Source: Hyalella azteca
Taxonomy: Eukaryota; Arthropoda; Malacostraca; Amphipoda; Hyalellidae
Direction of reading: 5' to 3'
DNA length: 64,000 bases
NCBI RefSeq assembly: GCF_000764305.2
Contig: NW_025930616.1
Location: 310,001 to 374,000, forward strand
This document shows positions 33,394 through 44,760 of the stretch, one piece after another (position 1 is the stretch's first letter; each line of letters begins with the position of its first letter). Below the pieces are notes generated by a model, which was not told the origin of the DNA, made no database searches, and worked only from the letters and a program-made list of their open reading frames with translations. Both the position numbers and the translations under genes were made by a program.

Positions 33394-34119
33394 TTAGGGA
33401 ACTAGCTGATGCTCTGTCAGAAGCTGCTGCGCTTCCGTTTGTTGTTTAGAACCAACAGGAACCATAATTGCAGGAAGATTAGCCGGTCGTCCTTCACTCG
33501 ATAATTTGGAGACCATGTTTGGTGCGAAGGAATGAGGCAGGGGAACATTAACGGTCGGAGGCATCGTGGGCTTAGCGTTGGCTACAGGCCGGGGGATGCT
33601 GCTCGAGAGAGCAATATGATGATTTATAACACTGTCACTGCCCCCACTGTTGCTACTGCTGCAGCTGCCGTTGCTGCTCCCACTACTACTATTGGCATTG
33701 TATTTGTCTGGGATGCTCACTCCACTGCTGCTGAGAGAAACATTGCCACTGTGTAGCTCAGCAGGCATCAACCTTTTCCCGTAAACAACGCTGGCTGTAC
33801 AGTTACCTTGAGGAGCCCTCTTGTAAATTAGAGAATTATTGACGCATTGGCCACCACCCTGAATCGGCTGCCCGAGAAAATTGTTCCCTACTGCCATATG
33901 GACAGGGTTCTCGGCGTTGTAGCCTGCAGGATTGCCATAAGGAATGGCGCCAAGGCCGCGTGGTGCATGCGATGTGCCGTCAGTGTCGGCGTCAGGCAAG
34001 ACGATGTTGTCCGTGGCGCTCACAGCCAAGAGGCGTTCCACCACACACGCCGCCGTTAGACGCGCTTCGAAGTCGTGATCCCAGCACTCCTCCATCGTCG
34101 CCACCATCACTTCTACGCC
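33394..34119 (-). CDS. ACVR2: ACVR2 last exon: end of kinase plus long low-complexity tail
   Basis: 242 codons with stop. The first about 35 residues close the kinase ([20 protein letters not shown]). Then come about 200 residues of Gly/Asn/Ser-rich sequence with a Ser/Gly/Asn run ([20 protein letters not shown]) and a Pro-rich stretch, ending at TGA/TAA-type stop 33396-33394. Vertebrate ACVR2 and fly Punt have short tails; BMPR2 and Wit have long ones. The kinase is nevertheless ACVR2-like, so the tail looks lineage-specific. Confidence 0.82.
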   Translation of the reverse strand, partial: GVEVMVATMEECWDHDFEARLTAACVVERLLAVSATDNIVLPDADTDGTSHAPRGLGAIPYGNPAGYNAENPVHMAVGNNFLGQPIQGGGQCVNNSLIYKRAPQGNCTASVVYGKRLMPAELHSGNVSLSSSGVSIPDKYNANSSSGSSNGSCSSSNSGGSDSVINHHIALSSSIPRPVANAKPTMPPTVNVPLPHSFAPNMVSKLSSEGRPANLPAIMVPVGSKQQTEAQQLLTEHQLVP

Positions 34120-37100
34120 CTGCAAAACGACCTCAATTATATAACAAACTTGCTCATGGCGCTGCACTCAATTGTGACAAATTATGCAATAAACCTTGTG
34201 TTCACATTTTTTTTGCAGTTTTCAGATTTAAAGTAAATAAATATCAGATTTCAAAGAATAAGAATAATGTTAAAATCAGATCAAAGCGTCAAATTTCTAA
34301 CGAAAAGTGAAAGGTGTTACTGACAGGGTGGTTGAGCCAGTGCTTCTTGATGGCAGGCCGGCACTTCTGGACGACGACGCACTCTTGCATGTCGTCGAGT
34401 GTTGGGTGGTAGCCGACTTCCTCTTCGAAGGGAAGTTTGTAGTCACCCACGAGGCCACCAACACCCGTGCAGCGAGACAACAGCTCCCACAGGACGAGAC
34501 CGCATGCATACATGTCAATACGCAGGATGGCGTCTGTCTGGAAGCTGATGGCGCCTTCCAGCACCTCAGGTGCCATGTATCGCCGAGTTCCCACCTGCCA
34601 GTTCATCTCCTTGCTTTAGCTTACAACAAACACTAAAGTACATTATTATCCTATGGAGTACGGTAGTTAATGAGAACGTTTCATGATAAAAACCCAAAAA
34701 ATTAATAACTGCCAAATACTGCAAATATAATAATCACAAATAATATCTGCCAATAAATACACACCAAGAGTCTGAGCCTTTATAAAATTTTCACTAGATG
34801 CAACTTTAGTCATTATTAAGTTTCTGAAATAATCGTACGATTAGCCATTGGATAACACATAATTCTGCCGTAAGCTCACCAACACGCAACCGAGCAGTCG
34901 TTCATAAACATAACACATACCTGTCCCCGTGTATCACCATTGGACTGTCCACCGTAGAAGACGATGGCAAGACCAAAGTCAGCAATACAAGCAGTGAGGT
35001 CGGCTTTGAGTAGGACGTTCTTGCTCTTAAAGTCCCGGTGAGCGATGATCGGCTTGGGGGCTTCCAGCCCGTTGGCAGGGAGCTCCTCGTGCAGGAAGCA
35101 CAGCCCCTGGGCCATAGTAAGCGCAATGCGTCGCACCTCAGGCCACGATACCGTCTCCGCCTGCCAGACAACAAATGGGATTATACATTCTCCACTTGGC
35201 GGTCATGGAATAAAATTATATTTTCATTTTCTAGTATACCTTAACCTCTTAGGTATCAAATGAAATCTTTTTTGAAACAAGAATTCTCTGAATGCTGTCC
35301 GCATGACAGCTTTTAAATAGAGTTATTTTGGGGAATCTGATTCCGTAACACTAATAAATATCGTAGATTATTTTTAACAAACACTTTTCCACCCATAAAA
35401 GCAGTAAGGGCTGAAAAGTAATTCAACTGTGTTGTACGGTATAATTAGAAATTATATATTGTTTTAATGTGAGTTAATGCCCGTCTCAACTCTCACGCTG
35501 CTTTCATATCCTAATAAAATTTTTCAAATGTTCCTTCATCGTAGATTTTTATCTAAATAAATCGGTTTTCGTCAAACTTTATCACTGTAATTATAGATAA
35601 CGGTACTGTTCCGTTTGGGGATTTTTCGTCGGCTGACGGTGTGTACTCTGTTGGTGGGCGGTTTGTGTAATATGGAATTAGTGCGTAACACTTGGGCGGA
35701 GCTTGAACGCATGTTATGCTGCCTAGCTATAAGATGATCTGTTACACTTGCAATGTCAGGCGTTAATGTTACTGTCATTCAACCTTGGATATTTCATCAT
35801 TAATAACTTCAATGTTGGAAGATAATTTCCTCGATTGGGACATGTCCATGAAATCTTCCTCATCTATATCCTCTTCCTACTTATCCGGTAGCGACTCAGG
35901 CCCTTGTGACGTCAGCTATACGTAAACTATAAAACACTGTAATTAACCAGGAACTGCAGTCATGGGCGAGAACAGTCGTATGTAAGCTCTTACTCCTATC
36001 CATGTTAAAGGATATTAGAGTCAACTATAGTCGAGAGAATGATAGATGAGCTTATGACAGCTGTGTTTAAGCTCCCACATACAAGACTTGATCCCCATAA
36101 ACTGTGCGCCGCATATAATCTTTAAATATTGCTCTGTAAAACGTAACGCTGTACCTCATTAATCCTCTTATCACTACCACTTACCGACCCAACCTCAGGT
36201 CATATATTATATATAAATATTAAGTGATGGTTGTGACAAGAAACGCACCCTCTTACAGTAATTCTGTCTGAACACTAAACAAAGATTGTTTAATATTCTC
36301 TGTGGTATGTTCTACTGAACCACCAGAACGAGTGGCGCTACTATAACTTTAACAGATGTGGTAGTTTAGCCGTGTTAAGAGTATCTACCTAACATGGAAG
36401 TTATTTTCTTCACAGGGCTCAGAGCGTCTTCCTCTTCTTGCCTGGTCAATCAACGGTCATATACTAATGGTCTAGATAATTGTGAATGTGCCTTCATCAC
36501 GCTTAAATAGTAGGTCAGATATATATTAAGCGACTGTTTCATGTGGAATATTACTTTGTTGGTAACTTGAACAAAGAACATTTCTAAAGCGAAAATCTGT
36601 CCTCACTCATCTGTTTTGTATTTTCTATTCCATTCATCTTAGGCCAAAGATTCACTGTCATGAGAATGTAATTCTGGATTGAGCGGAAAAGGTTACAAGA
36701 GGCATAGGCTATTAATTTGTGTGAGAAAAAATATACAAGCGTGAGTGAAGGAAGCTTGTCTCATAAAAGACATTGCAGCTTCTGATATGCGACTACATTG
36801 TACACATGTTCCCTCCTGAAAAAACATTTAGAGTACATTAATGTGCATATTAATTCTGCACAAACATGCAAATGCTGTTTGTTGAACGATTTTTATGGTG
36901 AAACGTAAGAATGTTCTCATCAGTTTCAAATCCCCAAGAAAAATTTAATTTAAGATAATTGATAAAATTACAATTGCCAAACGTGAATGAGGGTAACCTG
37001 CATAAATAATAACCAGACCAAATTTATGTTCTATATCTCAAGAGAAGAGTCGCACTAGCGAAAAAAATTAGGCCCTTCATACGCACGCATTTTACGGACC

Positions 37101-40100
37101 TGACATCACGACTTTGGATCTATTAAGGGCCTCAACAGTGAAAGGTTGAGAAGAGCATAGGTTCTCTAAATATCTTGCCACGATCAAATTGTGTTCTCGT
37201 GAGTACTAAATATTGTTTAATCACAAGTTCTGACCTTGAGGTAGTCAGAGAGGGAGCCCCGGTAGTGATAAGCAGAAATTAGCCAGAACTCCTTGAGTAA
37301 GTCGTCGCCGTGCTGCTCTACGCCCATGAACTCGAGAATGTTTGGGTGGCGGAACTGCGGCAGCCCATAGACTTCTTTTTCTACGTGCCACGAGTCGTGA
37401 TCCTGCAAATGTTGTTACAAAACAATTAGCAAACTTACAAAAATTATATCCTATATTATTACTGCAGACAGAATTCACCATATCTTTATTTCTTTACAGC
37501 TTTCTACTATATCTTGGCGAATTGGTGTATTTATGCGAAATCTTTGTTTTTAAATTCCTTCCATGTAATTCGTGTTAATTATTGACAACCAGGCTCAATA
37601 CGATTTCACGTCTAGTTTGATGGTATACCAAAGACAGAGAAGCAAATTGCTATATTGACGCTAAAAATGTTGATAGTTTTACTCCAAGAAAGGATTTTAA
37701 AAGGTTCACCTAAAGAAGTCTGCAATATTCAACTTGATATATAAGTATTTTATCATTGTGGGTATAACATACCGTTGATGGAAAAATTTTGACAGCAACA
37801 TATTCGTTGTTTCTGAGGGCCATCCACAAGGCCCCAAAGCGTCCTTTAGCTTTAACTTCCAGCAACTTGACGGGCTTTTGAATTGCAGGACTAAGGGTCG
37901 AGACGGCCGTGTGTTGAGAGATGCTCTCGGGCAACAGCGCCCCTGACAGCACCGTGCTGCTCAAGCCAGGGGACGCGCAGTCGCCCATGCTGCTTGGCAG
38001 CGGGTAGAATGCCGGCTGTGGGCACACGGCATATTGGCATGATTTAGCCGGTGCAAGGCGGGCACACGGCATATTGGCATGATTTAGCCAGTACAAGGCG
38101 GGCATGCGGTATATTGACATGATTTAGCCGGTACAAGTCGGGCTATGGGCATGATCATATTGACATGATTGAAGAGGCCTTCCAAACGTTGCAAGACACA
38201 GCAGTGCATAACTAACTGCATTCGAAAGATATCAAATATTGAGTTGCAGTGAAACATCCAGAAAAACAATTCACAGTTGGTTTGATTTCAAGCACAAAAC
38301 ACAAAAAAATTATTTGATGGTAAGATGTTTTCATACTTGGGCATTATGTACTGCTTAACAAAAAATACATATGTATAGTTAAGATTCACAAAACCAAAGC
38401 AGACTAGTTGTAAATTCAGCCTTTTTACCATCTTCCTCCTGTAGCAGTAGTGGTCAAGTCTTACCATCTTCCTCTTCCTGTAGCAGTAGTATCCAAAGAC
38501 GACCAAGATCCCAACAATGGCCAGAGCTCCGAAGGGACACAACACCAACACTATGACGCTGTGGTCCTGGTTTCCTGTAAAATATTGTTACAAACAAAAA
38601 TTTTTATTTTATATAGATTGACCAAAGATTTATCCAGACTTACCTTATAGATACTACACATTACAATTTCTTTAAAATGTATTTTACAAATATCATTTTT
38701 AAAATTTGATTTATCTTCAATGAAATTAAAACTCAATATTGAGAGAAAATTAAACTTCACTTCATTTAAAGGATATAATGAATTCCAGATTTGTACAGCA
38801 TAGAGCACCAAAGAAACAGTTACAATAAGGCCTTAATTTCCCTTCCTTCTGAAGGAAGTTCATGCAGCTATGTCTGATACCATTAAGACAATTTAGAATT
38901 CCTACCGCAACATTGAATGCAATAATCAACAGCTAATCAGGGGCATTTAAACAAAAATCAATCAATTGCCTTTCTGTAATTGGATATTGATAGAACCTTC
39001 ATGTTGCAAACCATTCAAGATGAGGATATTAATGCCATTCACAAATCATGAATTTAGCTTTAAAATTAACATTTGTCTTTCCAAATAGCTTTCAATTTTT
39101 TATCTATCCTTTGCATCTAATAAAAATTAATTAAATTAGATAAATAATTATAATACAAAAAATCTACCTATGTACACAAGACAACACAACTTGACATAAA
39201 ACAATGAACGGGATCTAGAACACACCAGTAGGCTTCTGGAGTCGTTCAGGCATTGGCTGCCACGAGAACTCCCTGTTGCAGTTGTTAGAGAGGCAGCAGC
39301 AATAAATATGCTCACGTATCTCTGTCACTCGGTTGTGCTCCTCAAGCGCAACACACTTGGTCTGGTTGCGGCAGCTCACATCACCAAAAAAACATCCTTT
39401 CTTGGTTACCTCAACCTTACACAGAAAAAAAGAAAAATTAAATATGTGAAAAGGAGTCAACAGGAATCCAAACATATGTGCAGTAACTGACAACACAATG
39501 CAGCAAGACGTAACATGCAGTAAGATGACAATGGTTAGAAGATGGTTGCTTTATGATAGGATATTGACCAAGCATACATTTATGATAGGAGAAGAAACTC
39601 ACTTTTCCTTCAGTAGTATTTTTCCATAGGACAAAGCAGCTGACATGTTCTGATGTTTTATTTTTGTGCATAACACATTGCTGAGTGCCTTTACAGTTAG
39701 GTTCCTCCTCCAAGCAGGCGTCATGATCATAATACTCGCATTCAGTTGTGATGGGAAGATTGTTTGTTGATGCTGAATACAGCTTGTCACCATCATCTGT
39801 GAAATATTTATTTGGTAATCGTCAGGTAATACATCAAGTGATAAGAAGTTCTGGTCATCCAATGCAAATTAGATGCAATGGAAAGAATTACAAAGGGAAA
39901 TGGTTCTTTAGATAACACGTGAATGCAACAATGAGTTTACTTGAAAAACAGCTTATAATAAATTGATAATTCATGATAAAAAATGTAAACCAATAAATTT
40001 TTTCTTCAAGATTGATGTTCCACAATATTCAAATTATCAGCAAAAAATTGTACGTTTAATTTTCTGAATCAAATCCATGTGAGTTCCTCAACGGTAAAAG

Positions 40101-40273
40101 GATTCACAAATTTAAATAAGAACAACTGCAATACCAGGCCGAATTAGGCTTAAATACATTCTGTCTAAAATTATGGAATTGTAGCAAGAAGATATCTCAC
40201 CAGCAATTACAGCAACAGAGTAGGGCAGTACCATCACCAGTTCCACTGTCAGTAACACAATAATGTTTTTCAT
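33394..40273 (-). CDS. ACVR2: Activin receptor type II (ACVR2/Punt class) serine/threonine kinase receptor
   Basis: Type II TGF-beta-superfamily receptor of the plasma membrane. It binds activin/BMP ligands and phosphorylates type I receptors. Nine coding exons: 40273-40201, 39796-39603, 39415-39226, 38574-38465, 38015-37773, 37402-37235, 35160-34921, 34594-34325, 34119-33394. Phases agree and give 737 residues. Order: signal peptide ([20 protein letters not shown]), cysteine-rich three-finger ectodomain ending CCCLSNNCN, one membrane helix (exon 38574-38465), kinase with glycine loop KGRFGALW, catalytic lysine [17 protein letters not shown] and APE. The [13 protein letters not shown] block is diagnostic for ACVR2-like kinases. 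An upstream in-frame ATG at 40351 would add 26 residues before the signal peptide; 40273 is preferred because the hydrophobic segment then starts at Met1. Human ACVR2A is 513 residues; the excess is mainly the C-terminal tail. Confidence 0.9.
34325..38015 (-). CDS. ACVR2: ACVR2 kinase domain exons
   Basis: Exon 38015-37773: Ser/Thr-rich juxtamembrane, then [11 protein letters not shown] and VAVKIFP. Exon 37402-37235: [20 protein letters not shown] (helix C Glu) through GSLSDYLK. Exon 35160-34921: [16 protein letters not shown], catalytic loop [11 protein letters not shown], then ADFGLA. Exon 34594-34325: [17 protein letters not shown], the [18 protein letters not shown] helix F and LPFEEEVG. 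All catalytic residues are present, so the kinase should be active. Loop substitutions are small (Ile to Phe in HRDxK; Val to Leu in the glycine loop). Confidence 0.9.
35161..37234. other. ACVR2 intron without recognised content
   Basis: 2.07-kb intron between kinase exons. AT-rich, with no tandem array. A short acidic open stretch on the minus strand near 35820-35880 (EEDIDEEDF) is bounded by stops and was not assigned. Confidence 0.5.
38016..38170 (-). repeat. 40-bp tandem repeat (3-4 copies) at the ACVR2 kinase-exon acceptor
   Basis: On the plus strand the unit is GGGCACACGGCATATTGGCA followed by TGATTTAGCCGGTGCAAGGC. On the coding strand the first unit overlaps the acceptor ATGCCGTGTGCCCACAG of exon 38015-37773, so copies carry acceptor-like sequence. 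Copies away from the exon are more diverged. Confidence 0.85.
38427..38500 (-). repeat. Two-copy duplication of the ACVR2 TM exon 3' end and donor
   Basis: On the coding strand, TACTACTGCTACAGGAAGAG then GAAGATG|GTAAGA is followed 36 bp later by CACTACTGCTACAGGAGGAA then GATG|GTAAAA. The copies differ by a 3-bp deletion and several substitutions, so this is a real, aged duplication and not an assembly slip. Confidence 0.85.
38465..38574 (-). CDS. ACVR2: ACVR2 transmembrane exon
   Basis: Encodes a short stalk (NQDHS), a hydrophobic helix ([20 protein letters not shown]) and a basic stop-transfer YCYRKRKM, with donor GTAAGA. A second copy of the exon end plus donor (YCYRRKM, GTAAAA) lies 36 bp downstream in the same frame. 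An alternative isoform with 12 extra juxtamembrane residues is therefore possible. Confidence 0.88.
39226..40273 (-). CDS. ACVR2: ACVR2 signal peptide and ligand-binding ectodomain exons
   Basis: Exon 1 (40273-40201) is the signal peptide, ending in phase 1 at a GTGAGA donor. Exon 2 (39796-39603) has [16 protein letters not shown] and CFVLWKN, matching the conserved C-x-A/V-x-WKN strand of ACVR2 ectodomains. Exon 3 (39415-39226) has [20 protein letters not shown] and the stalk. Potential N-glycosylation sites include NKT, NTT and NQT. The exon 3 acceptor is the less usual GTAAG|GTT, chosen because it aligns the chain with the family. Confidence 0.85.
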
Positions 40274-41010
40274 GATGAAATTTGAGGCTTTGCAAACAAA
40301 GGAGCTATTACCAATCCTATGGGTTTGTTTTCCCAGAGTAAAATTCATCATGACTTCTCCAAGAGGTTCAAATTATTTTCTTATTTTCAACAACAGTCCA
40401 GTGATCCGAAGAGAGTAGCAGAAAAACTATACAGCAGCACAGCAGTTCACATATTATTTACATTAGATTCTGCAGGGTTCATATATCCAAGTCCATAGCA
40501 TCAAACTGCACTTCAGAGCAATATTTAACAAAGTTCTACAGGCAACCTCAATGCCACAATAGCTTTTCATAAGGAGGCAACATTAGGAACAGTCATTTTT
40601 CATGACATGAGCAGTACATGGTAATGTTCTACTGAGACAGCTTAGCCAAATTCAAGATAATTCCCAAGTCTTCACACCTGAAACACAGGTAAAATTTTCT
40701 GTAACATAAATAAGGTTCTACATGAGTTAAGCATGCAATTGAGTTGAAAAAATACAATGATGCTAGGTTCCAATCATGAGTTGGGTTAGAAAATCATCAA
40801 AGTTCTGGATTCTCAAATTTTATGGATAAAATTTCCTTGAGTATGAAAATCCTTAAGAGAATTCAGCATGGTAGGATTTGCACCTTCTAATTAACATATA
40901 TCCTGAATAAGGTACCAGTAGTGATTGTGAAACATACATAGGTAACTATGTTTCACGTTTGAAGCAGCAGTAGTAACAGCTTAGCACTACATTAAGCCGT
41001 TACTCTAATG
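40274..41010. other. Region upstream of ACVR2 start
   Basis: Likely 5' UTR and/or first intron of ACVR2. No TATA box or initiator was convincingly identified. The 5' non-coding exon and promoter could lie anywhere up to the CDK9 end. The left border is the CTCTAATG target duplication of the hAT element. Confidence 0.4.
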
Positions 41011-42695
41011 CGGTGGTTCCCGAAGTTTTTCAAGCTGGCGCCCCCTTTGGCTCCCTAGTGAATTTCTAGCACCTCCCAGACACATATAAAATCATACGCC
41101 TCTTTTTCTATATAATTTAGCGCACTGCAACTTTAAAAGCTAAAGGTTAAAATTTCACAAATAGAGAACCAATATGTTTTTCAGTTGTTTCAACTGTTTC
41201 AGCACTTGAAACCTAGGGCGTCTCAGGCAAATTTACGGCCGGACTTGTGGCCGATCTCACGACCAATCTCCAAATTCAATTATCAAGTAATATCTCCCAA
41301 ACTAATGAATGCAGCTCAATGTAACTTGGAACATGTATTCATCAGAACTTAACGGTGATGTTTAGCTTTTGAAAATTTTGTAAACTTCACATTCATTTGT
41401 GATTTATATTGCGATACAGGCCAAAATTCGCAGTGATCAAAGAATTTCCTCCAAACTACCAAACAGATTTGAATGAAATTTGGAATATATATTCCTAACT
41501 ACGAAATGGTGTTTTTCAGATTCATAAATTTTTTAATTTTACCTTTGTTTGCAAGATTTTTTTAATTTCACTGTCATTCTTGATTCCACCTTTCCTTATT
41601 TTGGCCCTTATTGCCGGTTAATTTGTTGCTTAAATTTGCAGCGATCAACAAATTTCTTCTAAACTACAGAACAGATTTCAACATAACTTTGTATATAAAT
41701 ACCTAGCCTCCCAATGGTGTTGTTTAGCTTGTAACAATTCTTCTATTTCGTTTTCGTTTGCAAGTTATACAGATATAGGAGGAACAACTGGCTTTTCTAC
41801 CGGCTGCTTTATGTATAGCCGTATAACTCGCAAACGAAGGCAAAACGAAAAAATTGTAACAAGCTAAACATCACTGTTGCTGAGGTTAGGTATTAAAATA
41901 CTAAATTTAGTTAAAATCTTTTCAGTACTTTGGAAAAAATTTCTTGATTACTGCAAATTTAAGCACGTATCTCTGTTTAAATCATGGATGAAACTTGCGA
42001 AAGGAGGCATAATAAAAAAAAATTCACAAACTGAACATCACCATTTGGTAGCTAGGACTGTAAATTCAAAATTTCGTTTGAATCTGTTTAGTAGTCTAGC
42101 AGAAATTCCTTGATTACTGTGAATTTTGGCCTGTATTGCCATATAACTATGGCAAAAACAATTGAAGGCAAAATTAAAAAAATTTTCACAAGCTTTACAT
42201 TACTGTTAGGTCCTAATGAATACGTGTACCAAGTTTCATCTAGTTAAGTTCATTAGTTTGAGAGATATTCCTTGATCATTGAATTTGGAAATTGGCCGTG
42301 AGACTGGCTCGAGCCTGTCCGTTAATTTGTCCTAAGCCTAAACCCAGGAGAGGTTAAAAAAATATAGCTCAGTGCCCACTGCAATGAGTGACAGAGAGCA
42401 CATTTTCTCATCAACAAAAACATGAAGTCACGGACAGACAGACAGACAGACATGGCAAGCACATTAGTGCATTTTTTTCCATAAATTAGAAAATGCGCTA
42501 AAAACAGATCTGGGTAAAAAAACCATCACTGGGAGTCATGTGCTGCACGTGTTGTGTACAAATCGTCAAACATTCGAACTTCTGACTTTGACTTTGGACT
42601 GCCGCCTCCCTATCGCCCTCTTCTTCTTTACCGCGCCCCCCAAAATCTTTCCACCACCCCTAGGGGGGCAATATTGCCCTCTTTGGGAACCACTG
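41011..42695. mobile_element. hAT-type non-autonomous element, 1,685 bp, with 8-bp target duplication
   Basis: Left end CGGTGGTTCCCGAAGTTTTT, right end CTTTGGGAACCACTG, flanked by perfect CTCTAATG duplications (41003-41010 and 42696-42703). Subterminal sequences (GGCGCCCCCTTTGGC; CCCCAAAATCTTTCCACC) match the 192-bp MITE at 21427-21618 in opposite orientation. No transposase coding was found. Between the hAT ends lies a large foldback. Confidence 0.92.
41225..42340. repeat. Long foldback inside the hAT element: arms of about 550 bp
   Basis: The left arm (from GGACTTGTGGCCGATCTCAC) and the right arm read in reverse complement (GCTCGAGCCAGTCTCACGGC) align along their length, with a centre near 41795. 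Each arm holds about three diverged units of roughly 180 bp. Units share a pattern ATCAA-G-AAT-T-TC-CAAACTA and then ATGGTGTTGTTTAGCTTG. The arms are clearly diverged, so the foldback is old. Confidence 0.8.
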
Positions 42696-42703
42696 CTCTA
42701 ATG

Positions 42704-44555
42704 TATGATAGCAGCTTAAGCAGGCATTACACAGAATGAGCAATCCATTAGATTTGAGACTCCCTTCACTACCACTCAACATGCAAATGTGCTCGTAGCC
42801 ATACATTGCCATGCTTAAAAGGATATTACCTGCATCTATAATTATATATTTTGTTTTGATGCAATTACGAGGCATTGCAAAGGGGAAGGTGCTCAAACAA
42901 CATTATGTAAATGTAATTTCACACTATAATTAATCAGATTAATGAATTCCAAACCATAATCAAACACAATCATATATGATGTCAATTTAGAGTGAGATAG
43001 AATTTAGGTCTTCATTAAATAAGAACTTAAGCTTAGGAACAGTTATGATAGCAGAGAGAAGAATACCTATCAAATTCTGTTTAGGTACAGTCTATTAAAG
43101 TACCTATTCCAGTAACATATTTTCCATTACTAATTATTTATTTATTTATTTGTGGCCACAAAATTGTTTCATTGTGTGAAGTAACATGCAATGTATCACA
43201 TGTGCACGTGTGATGTCACCGCAAGCTCCGCCTTGCAGCCTCAAACATGGCCTAAATGGCAATGTGTTCTCACGCTTCCAATCTCCATTGCCCAACAGCA
43301 GATATTGTAAATATTTTTTAATGTGATATTATCAAGTGTCAACATTTAAATAATGTTGAAGTTCTAATGTCTTGAGATATGCTTTAGCAAAAATGCAAGC
43401 CAGTGCCTTAGCTACCTTGGTGTGAATCGTAAAGCTGTGTTGTAAAGCTGTGAAATCCAACATAGGAGTGAAGTGTGTTTGAAATCGTAACCTACGTAAG
43501 TAAGCAAAATATTTTACTGCTCAATTTTTTAGTATTTTAATTTACTTTGTGAATTGCAATTACATTGTATTTGATTAGGTATTAGTAATTTTAGTCATTG
43601 AGTGCTGGTATCACTAGGGCAAGGGAGCACAGTCTCCTTCACCAAAACTGATAAGGACCCACAATCCTAAAATTCCACTATGCATCAAGGTAAGCAAGCC
43701 CTGCACAAACACATTGTAGCCAGGTGGTTATTTCAGTATTTTTCATCGCAAACCAAATCTGTTATTCATTTGTTCACTCAATGTATATGTTATAATTCAA
43801 TACAAAACATTTCTCTTTATTTTTTCAGGCAGGGGGAAAAATTCCAATAATATTATTCATGCATGTGCTTGATCAGTGACATTGTAAAGTTCTAATAGAA
43901 GCAGGCAGATTGATGTCCAATGCTCTGACGACTGCAATTGCCTTGGTGAGTGCTTGTTAGAATCCATATTGTATAAAGCTTTTAAAACCAGGTATGTTTG
44001 TGTTCATTCAGCTTAATAATTGATTTACTTTATTCATGCTTATGTTTATACTTAGCACATAAATTTATTCACTTTCTTGCAATGCTTGCTTTTAATCTAA
44101 AGAACATAAATTGCATAATAGCGAGTTGCTTATATGATTTAACTTCAATGATTTTACTGTTTAAATCCTTTAATTTCAATGCTTGCTATTTTATTAGTGA
44201 ATACCAAACTGTTGTCCATTTATGCGTTTCACCCAATAAGTCGCAGTTATTACCACAGTTGCAATAGTGTCCATTTACCTTGGTTTACTTTAATCTCTTG
44301 AATTACTCTTGTGTGATGATCTTATCAGTTATATTCTGAGCTGAAACTACCACTTGCTGCATGATTGTTATGTCAATGCTAAGGGTTTTTGGTTTTGATT
44401 GACTGCTGTGAGTGAGGTTCTTTTATTTGATTTTACTTTTATTGATTATGTTTTATCTTTTACAGCTCAAATACTTCACTCATGCTCCCAATGTATGGTT
44501 ACATTTCATTCAATTTGCAACTGCATCTGTAATCACTGCCCCGTACTTTAACAAT
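42704..44555. other. Intergenic DNA, nothing recognised
   Basis: AT-rich. A short GC-richer patch near 43200-43300 (CACGTGTGATGTCACCGCAA) contains CRE-like TGATGTCA but no linked exon was found. No arrays or transposon ends seen. Confidence 0.45.
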
Positions 44556-44614
44556 ACATCCATATCCAGAAGAAAACTTTCATTCACCTAAGTTGTTGCC
44601 AGAGATTAAAGAAC

Positions 44615-44760
44615 CTGACATAAGCATTCAATGACCAAGGAATAACTCTCAATCTAATGAAGCAGCTCCATGTAACTTAGTACACATTTTAATTAGAATC
44701 TAACAATGATGTCACGAGCTAAACATCACCATTGGGGGTTAGGAATGTATATCCAGAGGT
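44615..44760. repeat. Isolated unit related to the foldback repeat
   Basis: Sequence around CAATGACCAAGGAATAACTC, then TAATGAAGCAGCTCCATGTA and GAGCTAAACATCACCATTGG, matches the ~180-bp unit of the 41225-42340 foldback. It is diverged and lacks hAT ends, so the unit family also exists independently of that element. Confidence 0.65.

Noticed and set aside
35800..35890. Acidic minus-strand stretch EEDIDEEDF, as in some transposase N-termini
   Set aside because: Only about 35 codons between stops and no further transposase motif nearby.
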